A program made the translations under genes and the position numbers. From contig CALMGA010000122.1 of assembly GCA_937863205.1 (NCBI GenBank), forward strand, positions 1 through 28,083: a DNA stretch of 28,083 nucleotides. Reading direction: 5' to 3'. Below the pieces are notes generated by a model that saw only the letters and a program-made list of their open reading frames with translations, had not been told where the DNA came from and searched no databases. Source of the DNA: an uncultured Beijerinckiaceae bacterium (GTDB lineage: Bacteria > Pseudomonadota > Alphaproteobacteria > Rhizobiales > Beijerinckiaceae). Every line of letters starts with the position of its first letter. Position 1 is the first letter of the stretch. Shown one piece after another: positions 28,035 to 28,083 of this stretch.

Positions 28035-28083
28035 TCAGGCGGCGGCCTTGACGCCGCTGTCGGTTGGCACGGAGGCGATGGTC
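28035..28083 (-). CDS. Possible last codons of a convergent gene, cut by the window edge
   Basis: Reading the minus strand from the window edge gives about 15 sense codons ending in TGA at 28037-28035, translating as TIASVPTDSGVKAAA. Fourteen of the 15 third positions are G or C, as in the real genes here, and the hairpin at 27987-28014 lies just after the stop. I cannot name the protein. An alternative is a plus-strand start at ATG 28078, which has GGAGG just upstream. Confidence 0.35.
   Translation of the reverse strand, partial: TIASVPTDSGVKAAA

Overview
The window reads as a chromosomal segment of a high-GC alphaproteobacterium, most likely of the Hyphomicrobiales (Rhizobiales). The grounds are very strong G/C third positions, a fused IspD-IspF enzyme, a pyruvate dehydrogenase E1 beta subunit that carries its own lipoyl domain, and the order eno - ftsB - pdhA - pdhB - pdhC - lpdA - lipA - ratA/COQ10 - cinA - ispDF, which I recall as typical of that order of bacteria. 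This is inference; no database was searched. I see no insertion sequence, prophage, CRISPR array, tRNA or rRNA. Genes are packed tightly, with several overlaps between neighbours.

Region 1 (1-12432) is central metabolism. From right to left on the minus strand come enolase, the divisome protein FtsB, the complete pyruvate dehydrogenase complex (E1 alpha, lipoyl-E1 beta, E2, E3) and, further left, lipoyl synthase and a START-domain ubiquinone-binding protein. LipA makes the lipoyl cofactor carried by E1 beta and E2, and Lpd reoxidises it. At the left edge, on the plus strand, lie the 3' part of ispDF and a stand-alone CinA C-terminal (PncC) amidase, which meet the ratA gene tail to tail. Three plus-strand passenger genes (a glyoxalase-type metalloenzyme, an alpha/beta-hydrolase esterase and a small YdcZ/DMT transporter) sit between lipA and lpdA.

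Region 2 (12433-18886) holds an unrecognised secreted or membrane-anchored protein, queF (queuosine pathway), a large B12-binding radical SAM enzyme of the DUF4070/HpnP-like type, and an alcohol-dehydrogenase-family protein that has lost all three catalytic-zinc ligands. On the minus strand follow dprA and plsY, coupled through a GTGA overlap.

Region 3 (18959-24600) contains a GH25 lysozyme-like lipoprotein, a CmoB-like methyltransferase with a TTG start, and, divergent from it, a two-gene NitT/TauT-type ABC transporter. The transporter has a fused double permease and an ATPase with a C-terminal regulatory-looking domain, and has no binding-protein gene beside it. A small helical unknown protein and two intergenic hairpins close the region.

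Region 4 (24609-28083) has a short-chain dehydrogenase (minus), cysteine synthase and 3-mercaptopyruvate sulfurtransferase (plus, sulfur metabolism), and the nitrogen regulator glnB behind a good sigma-54 promoter candidate. The right edge has a hairpin and the apparent last codons of a convergent gene, so glnA may not follow glnB here.

The items most worth a second look are the zinc-less dehydrogenase, the B12 radical SAM enzyme, the binding-protein-less ABC transporter, the paired hairpins at 24455-24548 and the sigma-54 site of glnB. I do not see a clear multi-gene system that I would call new with confidence.
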